Assembly (NCBI GenBank): GCA_947483455.1
Contig: CANKNK010000058.1
Coordinates: 1-8,848 of the forward strand
Direction: 5' to 3'
Length of the DNA stretch: 8,848 bases
Origin: Comamonadaceae bacterium
GTDB lineage: Bacteria; Pseudomonadota; Gammaproteobacteria; Burkholderiales; Burkholderiaceae_C
Below, in pieces: positions 6,617 to 8,848 of this stretch. The notes under the pieces were generated by a model that saw only the letters and a list, made by a program, of their open reading frames with translations, had not been told where the DNA came from and did not search any database. The stretch's first letter is position 1; each line of letters begins with the position of its first letter. A program made the position numbers and the translations under genes.

Positions 6617-7797
6617 GCCAGCGCTAGCGCATGCAGGCGCTCCAGTACCCGACGGTAGATGTTTTTCAGCGGCTCGATGTCGGCCAGCGCCACATGCTCA
6701 TTGATTTTGTGGATGGTGGCGTTCGGGGGGCCTAGCTCGATGACTTGGGGGCAGATTTGCGCAATAAAGCGGCCGTCGCTGGTGCCGCCAGTGGTGGATA
6801 GCTGGGTGCTTATGCCGGTCTCGTCGTGAATAGCTTGCGTGACCGCATGCACCAAGTCGCCTGGCGTGGTCAAAAAGGGCAGTCCGCCAATAGTCCACGC
6901 TACGTCGTATTGCACATTGTGGCGGTTGAGCACTGCGCACAGTCGCTGCTGCAAGGACTCAGGGCTGGACTCGGTGCAAAAGCGGAAATTGAAATCCACT
7001 ACCACCTGGCCGGGGATCACATTGCTGGCGCCAGTGCCCCCGTGGATATTGCTCACCTGCCAGCTCGTGGGCTGGAAAAACGCGTTGCCTTCGTCCCATC
7101 GCACTGCAACCAGCTCGGCTAGCGCCGGTGCCAGCCGGTGGATGGGGTTGTCCGCCAGTTGCGGATACGCGATATGGCCTTGTACGCCATGCACCGTGAG
7201 CTTGCCACTCATGGTGCCGCGTCGGCCGTTTTTGATCATGTCGCCGGTGCGCTCTACCGAGGTGGGTTCACCCACAATGCAATAGTCCAGCACCTCGCCG
7301 CGCGCTTTGAGCAGTTCGCAGACGACCACGGTGCCATCAACCGCCGGGCCTTCTTCGTCGCTGGTAATCAGCAGGGCGATGTTCAAGGCAGCGTCGGGCT
7401 GCTGTGCGACAAATTCTTCAATGGCGACCACAAACGCGGCCAGCGATGTTTTCATGTCGCTGGCACCACGGCCATAGAGCTTGCCCTCGCGGTGGCTGGG
7501 GCTAAAGGGTGGGCTGCCCCACTGGGCCAGTGGCCCGGTGGGCACGACGTCGGTGTGGCCGGCAAAGACCAGCGTCTTGGGTGCCTTCGCATGGGGATGC
7601 TGGGCTGCACGCTTGGCCCATAAATTGGTGACGCGAAAATCAGCGGGCCCGCTCTCAATGGTTTCGCACACAAAGCCCAACGGGGCCAGACGCGCTGCCA
7701 TCAACGCCTGGCACCCACCGTCTGCGGGCGTGGGCGAGGGCATGCTGAGCAGTTGCTCGGTCAACCGCAAGGTCGCGTGGGTGTCGCGTGAAGGCAT
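6613..7797 (-). CDS. dapE: Succinyl-diaminopimelate desuccinylase DapE
   Basis: A 394-residue, zinc-dependent M20-family hydrolase that splits N-succinyl-LL-diaminopimelate into succinate and LL-diaminopimelate, a late step toward meso-DAP and lysine. It aligns along its whole length with the E. coli enzyme (375 residues). Metal and catalytic residues are all present: H81 (GHTD), bridging D114 (GRGASD), catalytic E148 and ligand E149 (SDEEG), E177 (GEP) and H363 (NATIHKINE). The dimerisation-domain landmarks GVQGHIAYP (204-212), NVIPG (259-263) and TTGGTSDGR (335-343) are also clear. I start at the ATG; a TTG directly before it (7800) is possible but adds only one residue, and a stop codon lies two codons further upstream. 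Neither start has a Shine-Dalgarno sequence. It follows dapD by 71 bases and overlaps prmB. Confidence 0.97.
   Translation of the reverse strand: MPSRDTHATLRLTEQLLSMPSPTPADGGCQALMAARLAPLGFVCETIESGPADFRVTNLWAKRAAQHPHAKAPKTLVFAGHTDVVPTGPLAQWGSPPFSPSHREGKLYGRGASDMKTSLAAFVVAIEEFVAQQPDAALNIALLITSDEEGPAVDGTVVVCELLKARGEVLDYCIVGEPTSVERTGDMIKNGRRGTMSGKLTVHGVQGHIAYPQLADNPIHRLAPALAELVAVRWDEGNAFFQPTSWQVSNIHGGTGASNVIPGQVVVDFNFRFCTESSPESLQQRLCAVLNRHNVQYDVAWTIGGLPFLTTPGDLVHAVTQAIHDETGISTQLSTTGGTSDGRFIAQICPQVIELGPPNATIHKINEHVALADIEPLKNIYRRVLERLHALALA
6621..6630 (-). repeat. 10-base perfect palindrome GCGCTAGCGC before the prmB start
   Basis: The palindrome lies in the last codons of dapE (encoding Ala-Leu-Ala), ending four bases before the prmB ATG. 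With flanking TGC/GCA it could form a short hairpin over the initiation region. It may equally be a by-product of alanine/leucine codon use. Confidence 0.4.
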
Positions 7798-7868
7798 CAA
7801 GGATTAGTGTGAGGGCTATGGGGGGCGGTGCAGGGTGGCGCTAAGCGCCTGCGCACCGGCCACGGTGC
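7798..7868 (-). other. dapD-dapE spacer with alternative hairpins
   Basis: Read along the transcript, the dapD stop is followed at once by GCACCG (7868-7863), TGGC, CGGTGC (7858-7853), then the stem GGCGC-TTA-GCGCC (7849-7837), then a second GCACCG (7831-7826). The central CGGTGC can pair perfectly either with the first GCACCG (tight hairpin, four-base loop) or with the second (larger stem enclosing the GGCGC hairpin). The two folds exclude each other. No T-run follows either, so this is not a standard intrinsic terminator. A C-rich, Shine-Dalgarno-free stretch then leads to dapE. It may modulate or protect the mRNA; no function is proven. Confidence 0.5.
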
Positions 7869-8693
7869 TTAGTCACGCAGCAATTCATTGAGCGAAGTCT
7901 TGGCGCGGGTTTGCGCGTCTACGCGTTTGACAATCACCGCGCAATACAAGCTGTATTTGCCGTCGGCGCTGGGCAGATTGCCCGATACCACTACCGACCC
8001 GGAAGGGATGCGCCCATAGCTCACTTCGCCCGTGGCGCGGTCGTAAATTTTGGTGCTTTGGCCGATGTACACGCCCATAGAAATGACCGAGTTTTCTTCA
8101 ACGATCACGCCCTCGACCACTTCGGAGCGAGCACCGATAAAGCAGTTGTCTTCGATGATGGTGGGGCCCGCTTGCATGGGCTCTAGTACGCCGCCTATGC
8201 CCACGCCGCCGCTCAGGTGCACGTTTTTGCCGATCTGGGCACAGGAGCCCACGGTAGCCCAGGTATCGACCATGGTGCCTTCATCTACGTAGGCGCCAAT
8301 ATTCACATAGGAGGGCATCAGTATCGCGCCTTTGCCGATATAGCTGCCACGGCGCGCCACGGCGGGTGGCACCACGCGGACCCCAGCGGCCTTCATGCCC
8401 GCTTCGTCCATGTGCGAAAACTTGGTTTGCACCTTGTCGTAAAAGCCCAGTTCCCCCGCCTTGATGACGCTATTGTCCTTGAGGCGGAAACTGAGCAGCA
8501 CGGCTTTTTTAATCCACTGGTGCGTCGTCCACTGGCCGACGCTTTGGCGCGTCGCGACGCGCAGGCTGCCGTTATTGAGTTGGCTGATGACATGTTCCAC
8601 CGCATCGCGCACTTCTTGCGATGCGGAAGTGGAAGAGATATTGGCACGGTCTTCCCATGCGGCGTCCACGATGGTTTGGAGTTGTTGTGTCAT
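7869..8693 (-). CDS. dapD: Tetrahydrodipicolinate N-succinyltransferase DapD
   Basis: Transfers succinyl from succinyl-CoA to tetrahydrodipicolinate, the first committed step of the succinylase branch of diaminopimelate synthesis. At 274 residues it has exactly the length of the E. coli enzyme and is very similar throughout. An N-terminal helical domain (1-95; [16 protein letters not shown] at 55-70) precedes a left-handed beta-helix of hexapeptide repeats (about 105-240). The landmarks are [20 protein letters not shown] (126-145), [20 protein letters not shown] (149-168) and [13 protein letters not shown] (184-196). The C terminus ends in INELL-like SLNELLRD. The chosen ATG gives the family N terminus; an in-frame ATG 93 bases upstream would add a foreign 31-residue extension from within dapC. 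The start follows the dapC stop by 41 bases with no visible Shine-Dalgarno sequence. It lies third from the right in the order dapC, dapD, dapE with 71 bases before dapE. Confidence 0.98.
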   Translation of the reverse strand: MTQQLQTIVDAAWEDRANISSTSASQEVRDAVEHVISQLNNGSLRVATRQSVGQWTTHQWIKKAVLLSFRLKDNSVIKAGELGFYDKVQTKFSHMDEAGMKAAGVRVVPPAVARRGSYIGKGAILMPSYVNIGAYVDEGTMVDTWATVGSCAQIGKNVHLSGGVGIGGVLEPMQAGPTIIEDNCFIGARSEVVEGVIVEENSVISMGVYIGQSTKIYDRATGEVSYGRIPSGSVVVSGNLPSADGKYSLYCAVIVKRVDAQTRAKTSLNELLRD

Positions 8694-8734
8694 AGATGGC
8701 TTTCGGTTCAGAACAGGGGTTTTCAAGTAGGGGG

Positions 8735-8848
8735 TTATGGGGTGCTGCGCACAAAAGCCGCAATACGGTGCGCCGCTTCCAAACATTCAGCGGTTTGCGC
8801 CACCAGCGCCATACGCACATAACCGGCGCCGGGGTTATGGCCCTGCGC
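8735..8848 (-). CDS. dapC: C-terminal end of succinyldiaminopimelate aminotransferase DapC (partial)
   Basis: The last 37 codons and stop of a gene that enters from the right edge. The peptide reads [18 protein letters not shown], then [19 protein letters not shown]. The [12 protein letters not shown] stretch is typical of the C-terminal end of PLP-dependent class I aminotransferases, where the arginine of YVR should bind the substrate carboxylate. DapC converts N-succinyl-2-amino-6-ketopimelate to N-succinyl-LL-diaminopimelate, the step between DapD and DapE, and the position just upstream of dapD and dapE on the same strand supports this identity. With so little sequence, another class I aminotransferase cannot be fully excluded. 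Confidence 0.8.
   Translation of the reverse strand, partial: AQGHNPGAGYVRMALVAQTAECLEAAHRIAAFVRSTP

Noticed and set aside
8694..8786. 31-residue extension of DapD from an upstream ATG
   Set aside because: It would start within dapC and has no match to DapD; the ATG at 8693 gives exactly the usual 274 residues.
1..8848. CRISPR array, defence system, prophage or insertion sequence
   Set aside because: No regularly spaced repeats, no transposase, integrase, nuclease or toxin-antitoxin motifs; nearly all sequence is accounted for by housekeeping genes.

Overview
This window looks like an ordinary stretch of chromosome from a moderately GC-rich betaproteobacterium. It is most likely from the Burkholderiales and resembles Comamonadaceae (Rhodoferax/Polaromonas-like). 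That placement is inferred from protein character and gene order only: a dapC-dapD-dapE block followed by prmB and a YheS-type ABC-F gene, a FadD15-like AMP-forming ligase, and a YwrD-type gamma-glutamyltransferase. There are no RNA genes, CRISPR arrays, prophage genes, transposases or integrases that I can support.

Layout. Left end, plus strand: the 3' part of a gamma-glutamyltransferase gene (1-1324), cut by the window edge. It converges on an acyl-CoA synthetase gene on the minus strand (1354-3039). A 447-base noncoding spacer (3040-3486) separates that gene from a divergent, plus-strand gene for a 78-residue secreted, lysine-rich protein (3487-3723). The spacer has a promoter-like site at each end and a hairpin-rich middle. 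The rest, from 3765 to 8848, is one minus-strand block read right to left: the end of dapC, then dapD, dapE, prmB and yheS.

How the genes work together. DapD, DapC and DapE are three successive enzymes of the succinylase branch of meso-diaminopimelate/lysine synthesis (DapD succinylates, DapC transaminates, DapE removes the succinyl group). PrmB methylates a glutamine of ribosomal protein L3, and YheS is a ribosome-associated ABC-F ATPase. dapE/prmB and prmB/yheS each overlap by the four bases ATGA, so the three are probably translationally coupled and on one transcript. The peptidoglycan/lysine pathway is therefore tied to two 50S-linked genes. The gamma-glutamyltransferase, the ligase and the small secreted protein are separate transcription units.

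I did not find a clear new multi-gene system. The items most worth a second look are: the small secreted protein and its promoter; a perfect 10-base inverted pair (CTAGAATGAA) that bounds the noncoding spacer; three copies of a 6-base element between dapD and dapE that can form two mutually exclusive hairpins; and the lack of a Shine-Dalgarno sequence at five of the six visible starts.
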